From assembly GCA_964478755.1 (NCBI GenBank), contig CAYZJP010000009.1:1-64000 (forward strand): 64,000 nucleotides of DNA, written 5' to 3'. The number at the start of each line of letters is the position of its first letter. Within the stretch, counting starts at the first letter, position 1. A program made the translations under genes and the position numbers. This document shows, piece by piece, positions 52,450 to 61,046 of the stretch. Below the pieces are notes generated by a model. The model did not search any database. It was not told where the DNA came from and saw only the letters and a list, made by a program, of their open reading frames with translations. Origin of the DNA: SXTU01 sp964478755. GTDB taxonomy: Bacteria > Verrucomicrobiota > Verrucomicrobiia > Limisphaerales > SXTU01.

Positions 52450-52707
52450 TCAGCGATAGACCTCGCGGCGGTTGCCGACATGCAGCAGCCAGACCACGCC
52501 TTGAGCGATGTCGCAGCGGTAAAGCACTCGATGGTCACCGACACGCAGGCGAAACCGGTTCGAGCCGGTCATCTGGTAGTGCGGATAGGTTCGGAGCCGG
52601 GCGGCCATGAAAAGAATCTTCCGGTCAATCTGTTCCTGAACCTGCGGTGGGAGTGCGAGAAACAGCTCGTCGAACTCCTTCGCATGAACAAGCGTCGGCA
52701 GGCTCAA
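52450..52707 (-). CDS. RelE/ParE-superfamily toxin embedded in the nuo operon
   Basis: The protein has 85 residues: LVHAKEFDELFLALPPQVQEQIDRKILFMAARLRTYPHYQMTG, then the RelE-type strand pattern NRFRLRVGDHRVLYRCDIAQGVVWLLHVGNRREVYR. The basic and aromatic C-terminus (HVGNRREVYR) corresponds to the active-site part of RelE-type mRNA interferases. It follows its antitoxin with an ATGA overlap and precedes nuoM by 4 nt, all on the minus strand, so it must be co-transcribed with complex I genes. Confidence 0.88.
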   Translation of the reverse strand: MSLPTLVHAKEFDELFLALPPQVQEQIDRKILFMAARLRTYPHYQMTGSNRFRLRVGDHRVLYRCDIAQGVVWLLHVGNRREVYR

Positions 52708-52901
52708 GCTGGGCCTCCGACGGTGCGCACGCGGACACGTCCTTCGGCGATGTCCCGCTCCGCCCGCTCCAAGCTGGCCTTGCAGGCGTCGGAGAGTTCA
52801 AGCTTGTCCTCTTCGAGCTGCCCGAGGAACTCGCGGACCTCGGCCAACTCGTCGGCAGACAGCTTGGTCATGGCTGCTTCGATTTCTTTTACAGTGCTCA
52901 T
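52704..52901 (-). CDS. Antitoxin of the RelE-type pair
   Basis: The protein has 65 residues, acidic and helical: MSTVKEIEAAMTKLSADELAEVREFLGQLEEDKLELSD, then SLERAERDIAEGRVRVRT. The pattern (a short helical domain with a LSADEL motif and a toxin-binding tail) is common in antitoxins paired with RelE/ParE toxins. It starts 24 nt after the nuoL stop and overlaps the toxin start by 4 nt. Confidence 0.82.
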   Translation of the reverse strand: MSTVKEIEAAMTKLSADELAEVREFLGQLEEDKLELSDACKASLERAERDIAEGRVRVRTVGGPA

Positions 52902-52925
52902 AAGGCTGAAGGTAGCAGGTTCGAT

Positions 52926-54914
52926 TCAATGTGACATCCCCAAGAGCTGCCACGCGAGCACCAGCACGACGCCAGCGGCGAAAAGGAACGCGTAGGTTTG
53001 CAGGCTGCCGGTCTGCACGAGGCGGAGAACCCGGCCGACCAACTCCGTCGTGCCGTGCGTGCCGCGCACGAGCAGGCCGGCGACAATCCAGCGGTCGAAC
53101 CAGTCGGCGGCCTTCGCGAGCGTCTCTTGCGTGACGGCGATGAACCACTCGTAAAGCTCGTCGAAGTAAAAACGGTCGCGGGCCATCTTCGCCAGCACGC
53201 CGAGCTTGTCGGGCAGCGGGTCGCGCGTGGCGTTCGTGTAGAGCGCGCGGGCGAGCAGCCAGCCGACGACGACCGCGAGCAGGCCGAAGCTGGCGGCGAG
53301 GATGTTATGGTTGAACGGGGCAAAGAGATTTTCCGCGAAACCTTCGTTGTGAGGTGGATGTTCTCCGGGGAATTGCCTGCCGATGTAAGCGTCAATGCCC
53401 CACGCGCCGGCCAGCAGCGTGGGCACGGCGAGCACCACGAGCGGCCAGGTCATCACGCCGGGCGATTCGTGCGCGTGGCTGGCTTCCTCGCTGCGGGCGT
53501 TGCCGCAGAAGGCGACCAGCACGAGCCGGCTCATGTAGAAGGTCGTCAGGCCCGCGATGAACACGCCGAGGACGAAGAGTGGAATGTTTTTGTGCTCCAG
53601 CGCGCTGGCGAGGATGGCGTCCTTGCTGAAGAAACCGGCGAACGGCCACACGCCGCACAGCGCGAGCGTGCCCCAGCGGAATGTCCACCACGTGCGCGGC
53701 ATCGCGTCGCGCAGGCCGCCCATCTTCCAGATGTTCTGCTCGTGGTGGCAGGCGAGTATCACCGAGCCGGCCCCGAGGAAGAGCAGCGCCTTGAAGGCCG
53801 CGTGTGTGGTGAGATGGAACATCGCCGGGCCGGGCGCGTGCAGGCCCACGGCCATCACCATGTAGCCGAGCTGCGAGAGCGTGGAATAGGCGAGGATGCG
53901 CTTGATGTCGTTTTGCTGGAGCGCCATGAGCGCGGCCAGCAGCGCGGTGAAACCGCCCGTCCACGCGATGAATTCCAGCGCGTGCGAGCCGGGGATTTCC
54001 AGCAGGAAGAAGATGCGGCAGAGCATGAACACGCCAGCGGCGACCATCGTGGCGGCGTGAATCAGCGCGCTGACGGGCGTGGGGCCTTCCATCGCGTCCG
54101 GCAGCCAGACGTGCAGCGGGAACTGCGCGGACTTGCCCATCGCGCCCATGAAGAGCAGCAGGCCGACCAGCGTGAGCAGGACGTTCGGATGAACCGTCCA
54201 CCAGTGGGCGTCCCTGGCGATTTTCCCGAGCGGCTCGGCCAGCACGGAATAACCGACTGACTTGTCCGCCAGACGTCCGCCCAGATCAACTGCACTGGCG
54301 AGCTCGGTGAAATTCAACGAGCCGAGCGCGGCCCACGCGAGGATGATGCCGAGGATGAAGCCGAAGTCGCCGACGCGGTTCGTGAGGAAGGCCTTCTTCG
54401 CGGCATCGGCGGCGGAGTTCTTCTCGAACCAGAAGCCGATGAGCAAATAGCTGCTCACGCCGACCAGTTCCCAGAACACGAACATCATGAAGAGGTTGTT
54501 CGCCAGCACGATGCCGAGCATCGAGAAGGTGAAGAGGCTCAGGCTTGCGAAGTAACGGCTGAACGAGCGGTCGCCGTGCAGGTAGCCGCGCGAGTAGATG
54601 TGAATCATCAGCCCGACGCCGGTGACGACGAGGAGCATGAGCTTGGAGAGAGGGTCGAGCAGCAGGCCGAAGGAGACTTTCAGATCGCCGACGGCTAGCC
54701 AGTCCCAGAAATACTCATTTTTCGCTTGGGATGGATGGAAAACGAAGATGCCGAGGCTCAGGACGAAACCGAGTGCAATCGCGGCGATGGAGTAATTCGC
54801 GCTTCGCTCGGGGTCGCGGCGCGGGCAGAGGACGATGGCCAGCACCGCCGCGAGCGGCAGAAGCAGAATCGCCAGTGCGGCGTTGCCAGCGGCAGGATAG
54901 AAGTGCGCTTCCAT
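52926..54914 (-). CDS. nuoL: NADH-quinone oxidoreductase subunit L
   Basis: The protein has 662 residues, the expected length, with about 16 membrane segments. Key parts are FMMFVFWELVGVSSYLLIGFWFEK (Glu), FPLHVWLPDAMEGPTPVSALIHAATMV (the conserved P-D-A-M-E-G-P-T-P-V-S-A block with Lys upstream) and MVMAVGLHAPGPAMFHLTTHAAFKALLFLGAGSVI. The C-terminal lateral helix region ends around MARDRFYFDELYEWFIAVTQ. It starts 1 nt after the nuoK stop. Confidence 0.97.
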   Translation of the reverse strand: MEAHFYPAAGNAALAILLLPLAAVLAIVLCPRRDPERSANYSIAAIALGFVLSLGIFVFHPSQAKNEYFWDWLAVGDLKVSFGLLLDPLSKLMLLVVTGVGLMIHIYSRGYLHGDRSFSRYFASLSLFTFSMLGIVLANNLFMMFVFWELVGVSSYLLIGFWFEKNSAADAAKKAFLTNRVGDFGFILGIILAWAALGSLNFTELASAVDLGGRLADKSVGYSVLAEPLGKIARDAHWWTVHPNVLLTLVGLLLFMGAMGKSAQFPLHVWLPDAMEGPTPVSALIHAATMVAAGVFMLCRIFFLLEIPGSHALEFIAWTGGFTALLAALMALQQNDIKRILAYSTLSQLGYMVMAVGLHAPGPAMFHLTTHAAFKALLFLGAGSVILACHHEQNIWKMGGLRDAMPRTWWTFRWGTLALCGVWPFAGFFSKDAILASALEHKNIPLFVLGVFIAGLTTFYMSRLVLVAFCGNARSEEASHAHESPGVMTWPLVVLAVPTLLAGAWGIDAYIGRQFPGEHPPHNEGFAENLFAPFNHNILAASFGLLAVVVGWLLARALYTNATRDPLPDKLGVLAKMARDRFYFDELYEWFIAVTQETLAKAADWFDRWIVAGLLVRGTHGTTELVGRVLRLVQTGSLQTYAFLFAAGVVLVLAWQLLGMSH

Positions 54915-54915
54915 G

Positions 54916-55221
54916 TCAGAGTTTCAGCGAGGTCAAATCCTCGACGTGCGCGGACTGGCGCTTGCGGTAGAGGGCGACGATGAGCGCGAGGCCGACGGCG
55001 ACTTCCGCTGCCGCCACGGTGATGATGAAGAAGACCATCATCTGGCCGGTGAGGTTTTCGTTGAAGCGCGAGAAGGCGACGAGCGCGAGGTTCGCGGCGT
55101 TGAGCATCAGCTCCAGCGACATGTAGATGACGAGGACGTTGCGCCGCAGGATGACGCCCAGCAGCCCGAGGCAGAAGAGCATCGCGCTGACGGTGAGGTA
55201 GTGTTCGAGGCCGACGGTCAT
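54916..55221 (-). CDS. nuoK: NADH-quinone oxidoreductase subunit K
   Basis: The protein has 101 residues, the usual NuoK length, with three membrane segments. The two buried glutamates of the proton path are in LVIYMSLELMLNAANLAL and VAAAEVAVGLAL. The ATG at 55221 is preferred; a TTG at 55236 would add five residues. It is separated from nuoJ by a 493-bp repeat mosaic, so in this genome the nuoJ-nuoK junction is split. Confidence 0.96.
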   Translation of the reverse strand: MTVGLEHYLTVSAMLFCLGLLGVILRRNVLVIYMSLELMLNAANLALVAFSRFNENLTGQMMVFFIITVAAAEVAVGLALIVALYRKRQSAHVEDLTSLKL

Positions 55222-55714
55222 GATGTTTTGCCGCAAGAGGGCGCAAAGAAACGCAAAGGGACTGAGGCGGAGTCGTAGTGCGGTTGGCGAAGGGATGCGC
55301 CGTTTCCCCTCACCCCGGCCCTACCCAAGAACCTGTGCCGACGGTTTGTAACCGCCGTCCGGAGGAAGCAGCACTTCGAGGCAGCTTCGAGCCATCCATG
55401 CGCAACACGGCGATTGCAAATCGCCGGCACGGGTTCAGGGGCCGAAATCGCGTTCAGCGGCGGGCTGTGGGTTCTCTCCCCGAAGCGAGGGGGAAAGGCA
55501 GTCAGCCGTTGATGAGCCGAGCCGGTCGGGTTACACGAGCGAAGACCGAACCGGCGTGAGCATGACGGGCGCGGAATGCGTCCCTCCCTCTCCCGGAGGG
55601 AGAGGGCCGGGGTGAGGGGGAAGAGCCTGCCGCTCTCCCACTCGCTTCCGATTTGTCCGGCGGTCTGCATTTCGTTCAGTGTTTTCGCTTTGTGCTCTCT
55701 GCGCCCTTTCGCGG
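55222..55714. repeat. Repeat mosaic in the nuoJ/nuoK spacer
   Basis: No gene is seen. The block contains the same modules as the nuoM/nuoN spacer, partly inverted: the GGCGGTTACAAACCG and GCGATTxxAAATCGCC hairpin modules appear in reverse order and orientation at about 55328-55437, while the GGGGGAAAGGCAGTCAGC and TCCCTCCCTCTCCCGG...GGGAGAGGGCCGGGGTGAGGGGGAAG modules (55486-55622) keep the same orientation. No transposase or terminal target duplication is visible. Confidence 0.92.
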
Positions 55715-56230
55715 CTACTTGAGTTCCTTCTTGCTCAACAGGATTACCCCGACCATCGCCACGAGCAGGAGGACGGAGACGATTTCGAAGGGGAGGAGGA
55801 ACTGGCCTTTGGTGAAGAGTTCGAGGCCGAGCGTCTTGGTGTCGCCGATGACCTTGGGAGTGGCGGTCTGCGAAAGGTCGCCGCCCCAGATGGTGCGCGT
55901 GAGCAGGAAGCCCAAGCCCAGCACCGCGCCCGTGCCGGTGACGATGCCGAAGAGGTTGATTTTCCGGCGCTGCTCTTCCTTGAGGTCGAGGAGCATGATG
56001 ACAAAGAGGAAGAGCACCATCACCGCGCCCGCATAGACGAGGATTTGCACCGCCGCGAGGAAGAAGGCGTTGAGCAGCACGAAGAGGCCAGCCATCGCGC
56101 AGATGGTCAGCACGAGGAACATCGCGCTCGTGACCGGGTTGCGGCTGAACGGATTGGCCACCACCAGCGCGCCGAAGAGGAGCGTCAGGAAGGCAAAGAG
56201 GTAAAACAGTATGTCGGGAAGAGGAGGCAT
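55715..56230 (-). CDS. nuoJ: NADH-quinone oxidoreductase subunit J
   Basis: The protein has 171 residues with five membrane segments. MPPLPDILFYLFAFLTLLFGALVV, the glycine-rich FFLAAVQILVYAGAVMVLFLFVIMLLDL and the C-terminal LLLVAMVGVILLSKKELK are typical. Its ATG shares one base with the stop of the AP2-like gene (TGATG at 56228-56232), so translation is probably coupled to the inserted gene rather than to nuoI. Confidence 0.96.
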   Translation of the reverse strand: MPPLPDILFYLFAFLTLLFGALVVANPFSRNPVTSAMFLVLTICAMAGLFVLLNAFFLAAVQILVYAGAVMVLFLFVIMLLDLKEEQRRKINLFGIVTGTGAVLGLGFLLTRTIWGGDLSQTATPKVIGDTKTLGLELFTKGQFLLPFEIVSVLLLVAMVGVILLSKKELK

Positions 56231-56703
56231 CACTCGTTCTTGAATCCAAATTTGCGGAGGATGGCGGCGCGGTCTTTGGTTTGGTTGTCGCGCGCAAAGC
56301 AAGCCATGTCCCATGCGGTGCCATCGCCGTAGGCCAGCCATGCGAAGCTAATCTGGGCTTTGCCGCCACCCTCGGTGCTCCAAAAGGCGTTGTAAGCGTA
56401 GTATGGGGTTTCGTTGCCCTTTCTCCCGAAGCTCTCCTTCATGTGAACGCCCGGCTTGCCGGACTTGTTCCGTTTGGTAAGCTGGTTCTTGTGGGATGTC
56501 CTTCCTTGAGGAAGCTGGGCATCAAGCTCCTGATAGCGCCGGGCAGCGGCCTTTCTCGCTTGCTCTTTGCCGCCATGCGCCTTGTCAGCAAACCATTCAA
56601 GATGGCGCTGGCCCTCCCGCATGATTCGCATCATCCAACCAAAGGTCTGCTTGCCGGGTATCTCAACCCGAGTCACGCCTGTTGGTTTGGTTGCCTGTGC
56701 CAT
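56230..56703 (-). CDS. AP2/ERF-like DNA-binding protein embedded between nuoI and nuoJ
   Basis: The protein has 157 residues. GVTRVEIPGKQTFGWMMRIMREGQRHLEWFADKAHGGKEQARKAAARRYQEL resembles a bacterial AP2-like domain: three strands with arginines and aromatic residues, then a helix rich in alanine and arginine. The C-terminal half (KSGKPGVHMKES... AQISFAWLAYGDGTAWDMACFARD... AAILRKFGFKNE) looks like a second, variant copy of the same plan. The protein is basic. It starts 14 nt after nuoI and overlaps the nuoJ start by one base. The family assignment rests on pattern only. Confidence 0.6.
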   Translation of the reverse strand: MAQATKPTGVTRVEIPGKQTFGWMMRIMREGQRHLEWFADKAHGGKEQARKAAARRYQELDAQLPQGRTSHKNQLTKRNKSGKPGVHMKESFGRKGNETPYYAYNAFWSTEGGGKAQISFAWLAYGDGTAWDMACFARDNQTKDRAAILRKFGFKNE

Positions 56704-56717
56704 GCGAGTCTGTGTGC

Positions 56718-57275
56718 TTATGCCTTCACCGGGAAAGTCTCCTGCTCCTTCGCTTCTTCGAGCTTGTGCTTCCACTTCTGGATGCCGGGATGCGCGCCGC
56801 CGAGGGCGAGGAGCTTTTCCTTGTCGTAAATCATCTCGCCGCGCGCGAGGCCCGTGAGCGAGAAGTCGCTCTTCAGGAAGATGGCCTCCTCGGGACAGAC
56901 TTCCTGGCACAGGCCGCAGAAGATGCAGCGGAGCATGTTGATTTCAAACTCCTCGGGCATCTTTTCCGCATTGGTGCGGTCGGCGGGCGCGCCGTTCGGG
57001 CCGGGCGGCGTGATGCGAATGGCCTTGGGCGGGCAGATGAATTCGCAGAGCTGGCAGGAGACGCACTTGGTCGCACCGTCCTGGTCGCGAACGAGGTAGG
57101 GCGCGCCGCGATAGCCGGGCAGCACTTTGGTCGGCTCCTCGGGATATTGCTGCGTGACCTTGGTCGTGCCGGTGAGGGTGTTGTAGGCGTGGTGGGCGGT
57201 AACCTTGATGCCGCCGAGGATGGCCGGGAGATACAGCCGCTCAAACCAAGTCAGTTCGTTGCGTTTGACAATCAT
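56718..57275 (-). CDS. nuoI: NADH-quinone oxidoreductase subunit I
   Basis: The protein has 185 residues and the two [4Fe-4S] motifs of the connecting subunit: CVSCQLCEFICPPKAI and CIFCGLCQEVCPEEAIF. The N-terminal amphipathic region (LTWFERLYLPAILGGIKVTAHHAYN) binds the membrane arm. It carries electrons from NuoG towards NuoB. It lies 13 nt after nuoH and is followed by the AP2-like gene instead of nuoJ. Confidence 0.97.
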   Translation of the reverse strand: MIVKRNELTWFERLYLPAILGGIKVTAHHAYNTLTGTTKVTQQYPEEPTKVLPGYRGAPYLVRDQDGATKCVSCQLCEFICPPKAIRITPPGPNGAPADRTNAEKMPEEFEINMLRCIFCGLCQEVCPEEAIFLKSDFSLTGLARGEMIYDKEKLLALGGAHPGIQKWKHKLEEAKEQETFPVKA

Positions 57276-57288
57276 GGTCGCGCGTTGG

Positions 57289-58419
57289 TCAGCGGTTCGT
57301 GAACGCCAGCACGGCGGCGGTGAGAATGATATTCGCCAGAGCCAACGGAATCAGTCGTCGCCAGCCGAGGTCCATCAATTGGTCATATCGGAAGCGTGGG
57401 AGCATCCAGCGCACCCAGATGAAGATGCCCATGAAGAAGAACACTTTCAGCATGAAGATGCCGATGTGGACCAAGCCCATCCAAATGGAGTCCGCCGGTT
57501 GTGTCAGGCCCGGGAAAGTCCAGCCGCCGAAGAACAGCGTCGTCATCATCGCCGCGCCGGCAAACATGTTCGAGTATTCGCCGATGAAGAACATGCCGAG
57601 CTTCATCGAGCTGTATTCCGTGTGGTAGCCGCCGACGAGCTCGGACTCCGACTCCGCCATGTCGAAGGGCAGGCGGTTCGTTTCCGCGAAGGCCGAGATG
57701 AAAAAAATCGCAAACGACAGCACGCCGCACGGCACGAGCAACAGCGTCTGAGCGCTGAAACCGCCGCCGAAGACCGGGAAGACGTTCCAGCCGTTCTGCG
57801 CCTGATGCTCGATGATTTTGCTGAGGTTCAAGTCGCCGACGACGAGGAACACCGGGATGACGCTCATGCCCATCGCGATTTCGTAGGAAATCATCTGCGC
57901 GCTGGCGCGGATGCCGCCGAGGAAGGGGAACTTCGAATTCGCCGCGTAGCCCGCCAGCACGACGCCATACACGCCCAGCGACACAATGCCGAAGGTGTAG
58001 AGGATGCCGACGTTCAGGTCGGCGATGACCATCTTCTGCGCGCCGAGCGTCGAGCCGAACGGGATCACCGCGACGACGAGAAACGCCGGCACGAGCGCGA
58101 TGGCCGGCGCGAGCCAGAAATAAACCGTCCGCACATACGCCGGCGTGAAGTCCTCCTTGATGAACGCCTTCACGCCGTCCACGAGCGGGTGCCAGACGCC
58201 GAGCCGCTGGAGGAACGGCCCAAGGACCGGGATGCTGCCGACGAGCGGGAGGTTCACGCGGTTCGGCCCCACGCGGTCCTGGATGAAGGCCGAAACCTTG
58301 CGCTCCACGAGCACCGCGTAGGCGACGAGTGTGACCAGCGGCACCAAGACGCAAACAATCTTCAGCAGCGTGAAGAACACGAACTGCGCCGTCGGACTCA
58401 ATGAATCAAGCCAGGCCAT
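57289..58419 (-). CDS. nuoH: NADH-quinone oxidoreductase subunit H
   Basis: The protein has 376 residues and eight or nine membrane segments. The quinone-channel motifs are YAVLVERKVSAFIQDRVGPNRV, GVWHPLVDGVKAFIKEDFTP, RASAQMISYEIAMGM and AETNRLPFDMAESESELVGGYHTEYSSMKLGMFFIGEY. The start at MAWLDSLSP (58419) lies 5 nt after nuoG. All signature residues expected for a working subunit are present. Confidence 0.97.
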   Translation of the reverse strand: MAWLDSLSPTAQFVFFTLLKIVCVLVPLVTLVAYAVLVERKVSAFIQDRVGPNRVNLPLVGSIPVLGPFLQRLGVWHPLVDGVKAFIKEDFTPAYVRTVYFWLAPAIALVPAFLVVAVIPFGSTLGAQKMVIADLNVGILYTFGIVSLGVYGVVLAGYAANSKFPFLGGIRASAQMISYEIAMGMSVIPVFLVVGDLNLSKIIEHQAQNGWNVFPVFGGGFSAQTLLLVPCGVLSFAIFFISAFAETNRLPFDMAESESELVGGYHTEYSSMKLGMFFIGEYSNMFAGAAMMTTLFFGGWTFPGLTQPADSIWMGLVHIGIFMLKVFFFMGIFIWVRWMLPRFRYDQLMDLGWRRLIPLALANIILTAAVLAFTNR

Positions 58420-58424
58420 GGAAA

Positions 58425-60158
58425 CTAGATTTGCACCGTCACACCCGTGTCGCCGAGCCTCGCCCACTCCAGCCCCGCGAAGCCGGGGACTTCGCGCGCC
58501 ATTTGATAGAACAGCCCTTCGATGGTCGAGAAGCCGTTCTGGCCGGTGACGTGGTGCACCAGCTCGTGCAAAAACTCCCACTCGGGCCGGGCGTCGCCGG
58601 GGGCCTCGACGGCCTTCATGAACTTCTGCACGCGCCCCTTCACGTTCATGAACGTTCCGCGCTTCTCGGCGTGGGCGCAACCGGGCAGGACGAAGTGCGC
58701 GGCGGCGGTCGTCGCGTTCGGCAGGATATCGCTCACGATGAGCGCGTCGAGCTTCGCGAGCAGGTCCGCGCCAATGCCGTGCTTGGTCACGTCCTCGCCG
58801 AAGACGACGAGCGTGCGGATGGCCCCGCTGCGGATGCCATCGGCAATCTTCGTGAGGTTTGCGCCGAGCTGCGGACCGGCGATCCCAGTGAGCCGCGCGC
58901 CGTTGGAATTCGGGTTCTTGTCCGCGTTGACGAGCAGCTTGTCGCCCTCGCCGGTGCGCGCGACGGAGTCGGTCAGTGCGTTGAACTTCTTCGCCAGCTT
59001 GGACAGTAGCCAAAGTTCCTCCGTCGTCTGCCGCGCGCTGGCGATGACGGCGACGCTGCCGCTCGCTGCCGAACTGAGCTTCGCGGAGATGGCCTTCAGC
59101 GCCGTGGTCCACGCGACTTCGATCATGCCGCGCTCCGCGATGCGCATCCCGCACTTCTTCAACCGGTCTTCGCGGCCAATCCACTTGTAATTAAGCCGGC
59201 CCGAGTCGCACATCCACGTCGAGTTCACGGCGTCGTTCTGGCGCGGCTCGTAGCGATAGACGCGTTCCTCACGCGAGCCGACGACGATGTTGCAGCCGGT
59301 GCCGCAACTCGTGCAGAGCGACTTGGTCTCCTTCAGGAACCACACACGCATCTGGAACCGGAAATCCTTCGACGTGAGCGCGCCCACGGGACAGATGTCC
59401 ACGGTGTTGAGCGTGTAATTGTTGTCGAACGCGCCCTCGGCCCACGCGGCGATGGTGTTGTAGCTGCCGCGGTTGACGATGCCGAGCGCGTCGTCGCCGG
59501 CGATGTCCTTCGTGAAACGGATGCACCGCGTGCAAAGGATGCAACGCTCGTCGTCGAGCACGATGCGCGGGCCGAGGTCAACGGCCTTGGGTTTGTGAAC
59601 CTTCGCCTCGACGAAGCTGCTCTGTGCCTGGCCGTGTTCGACCGAGTATTCCTGCAACTTGCACTCGCCCGCCTGGTCGCAGATGGGGCAGTCGAGCGGG
59701 TGATTGATGAGCAGCGATTCGAGCACCGCCTCGCGCATCTGCTTCGTCGCGGGCGAACTCGGATAAATTTCCATGCCCGGCGAAATGGGCGTCGCGCACG
59801 CGATGGCCCCGCGCGGCGTGCCGGGTTCGTAGGGCAAGACGGACTTCGCGATTTTCGTCGAGCCGTCTTCGTTGAGCACGGGCTTGCGGTCGGGCCCCAT
59901 CATCGGCGTGCCGAACTCGACGAGGCACATGCGGCAGTTGCCGGCGATGGGCAGCTTCGGGTGATAGCAGTAATGCGGCACCTCCTTCGCCTCGAGCTGG
60001 CAGGCTTGCAGCATCGTCGTGGGCTGTAGCTTGCCCTGCCAATCGGGCATCATCTTCGGCACCTCGATCTCGCGGCCATCCACCTTGATCTTGATCTTCT
60101 CGACCGGCGGCGGCGCAGCGGGCGCGGGCTTGGTTTCGGTTGTGGGAATTGGCGGCAT
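58425..60158 (-). CDS. nuoG: NADH-quinone oxidoreductase subunit G
   Basis: The protein has 577 residues, shorter than E. coli NuoG. It has the N-terminal [2Fe-2S] domain (MLQACQLEAKEVPHYCYHPKLPIAGNCRMC), the CDQAGECKLQEY block, CILCTRCIRFTKDIAG, and the molybdopterin-type CTSCGTGCNIVVGS with a later Cys. A proline-rich leader (PAPAAPPPVEK) precedes the ferredoxin domain. The ATG at 60158 is separated by one base from the stop of the inserted nuclease-like gene, so the two are read in one transcript. Confidence 0.96.
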   Translation of the reverse strand: MPPIPTTETKPAPAAPPPVEKIKIKVDGREIEVPKMMPDWQGKLQPTTMLQACQLEAKEVPHYCYHPKLPIAGNCRMCLVEFGTPMMGPDRKPVLNEDGSTKIAKSVLPYEPGTPRGAIACATPISPGMEIYPSSPATKQMREAVLESLLINHPLDCPICDQAGECKLQEYSVEHGQAQSSFVEAKVHKPKAVDLGPRIVLDDERCILCTRCIRFTKDIAGDDALGIVNRGSYNTIAAWAEGAFDNNYTLNTVDICPVGALTSKDFRFQMRVWFLKETKSLCTSCGTGCNIVVGSREERVYRYEPRQNDAVNSTWMCDSGRLNYKWIGREDRLKKCGMRIAERGMIEVAWTTALKAISAKLSSAASGSVAVIASARQTTEELWLLSKLAKKFNALTDSVARTGEGDKLLVNADKNPNSNGARLTGIAGPQLGANLTKIADGIRSGAIRTLVVFGEDVTKHGIGADLLAKLDALIVSDILPNATTAAAHFVLPGCAHAEKRGTFMNVKGRVQKFMKAVEAPGDARPEWEFLHELVHHVTGQNGFSTIEGLFYQMAREVPGFAGLEWARLGDTGVTVQI

Positions 60159-60159
60159 C

Positions 60160-61044
60160 TCAGCGATCGTTCTTTTCAGGGTCTTTAACCAAGCGGGCGA
60201 TCTCTTGGAAAACCTTTCGCTCTCGTTCAACGCTTTCCGAATCCAGCTTCACAGAAGCCTCTTTGCATGTGCGTGTTGAAGGATCGAATTTGACAGTGAA
60301 TCCGCCTCCTTCTAACGCTTCCTTCACTTTTGGCACGTCCTCATTTCGAGGATAGAAGTAAACGGTGGACTGGCTGCTGGGCCTCTTCCCTCCAAAAGCA
60401 AACCGGAATTTATCTCGTTCCAACAACCGTATGTAATCCTCCTTGAACGTGAGCTTCGGGTCGGTAAAGAGCGACGAGGTGAGTTGTAAAAAAGTTTGAG
60501 CGACGGCGAGAGTCCACGGGGCTTTGTTCTGCCACCATATTTCGCCTTTCTCCACATTCGTGACGCTCGTGTTCCCGTCAGGCTCTTGGTAGTGATCGAG
60601 CACAGTCGTGAAATGAAGGCTTGGTTCGCCGTTCACCTCAATGAGCGACACCTTGATTGCAACCATCGGCACCGATTCGCTCAGAAGCTGGACGACGTTG
60701 AAGAAGCGACGGTTGATTGATTCTGCTACCAGCACAGCGGTATGCCGACGTTTTGGCCATCGCCTGCGTTCCAAGTCCCAGTATTCGATAGTGCGGATGA
60801 TGTGAGCCTCATCCGTCTGTCCAAGCATGACTTCAACCTCATACATCGCTCGGTCGTCGGTGTCCTCCAACAGGAAGTCAATCTTGCCCCCGCTCGACTG
60901 GAGCCGCTCGCGCTCGACAACTCTGAGGCTACCAGGAAGGCCCAAAATGTTCGGATCGCTTTCGATCCGTTCTTGAAGCCATTTCTCGTCGAGTCCGTGC
61001 TCACGGATTTTCAGAGTTTTGGCAATGTTAATTGGGTTCGACAC
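60160..61044 (-). CDS. NucS/DUF91-like PD-(D/E)xK-fold protein embedded between nuoF and nuoG
   Basis: The protein has 294 residues. The N-terminal half resembles NucS-like nuclease domains: GLDEKWLQERIESDPNILGLPG, then VVERERLQSSGGKIDFLLEDTDDRAMYEVEVMLGQTDEAHIIRTIEYWD. The catalytic pattern is D (GKIDFLL) and E-V-E in place of the usual E-x-K, so the lysine is missing. The C-terminal half is unrecognised (LERDKFRFAFGGKRPSSQSTVYFYP). It starts 2 nt after nuoF and ends 1 nt before nuoG. It could be a defence or repair gene, or an inactive relative with a binding role. Confidence 0.65.
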   Translation of the reverse strand: MSNPINIAKTLKIREHGLDEKWLQERIESDPNILGLPGSLRVVERERLQSSGGKIDFLLEDTDDRAMYEVEVMLGQTDEAHIIRTIEYWDLERRRWPKRRHTAVLVAESINRRFFNVVQLLSESVPMVAIKVSLIEVNGEPSLHFTTVLDHYQEPDGNTSVTNVEKGEIWWQNKAPWTLAVAQTFLQLTSSLFTDPKLTFKEDYIRLLERDKFRFAFGGKRPSSQSTVYFYPRNEDVPKVKEALEGGGFTVKFDPSTRTCKEASVKLDSESVERERKVFQEIARLVKDPEKNDR

Positions 61045-61046
61045 AG

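Noticed and set aside
50892..52610. Long plus-strand frame opposite nuoM
   Set aside because: Composition is that of an antisense shadow (runs of E, R, D and H) and nuoM is certain.
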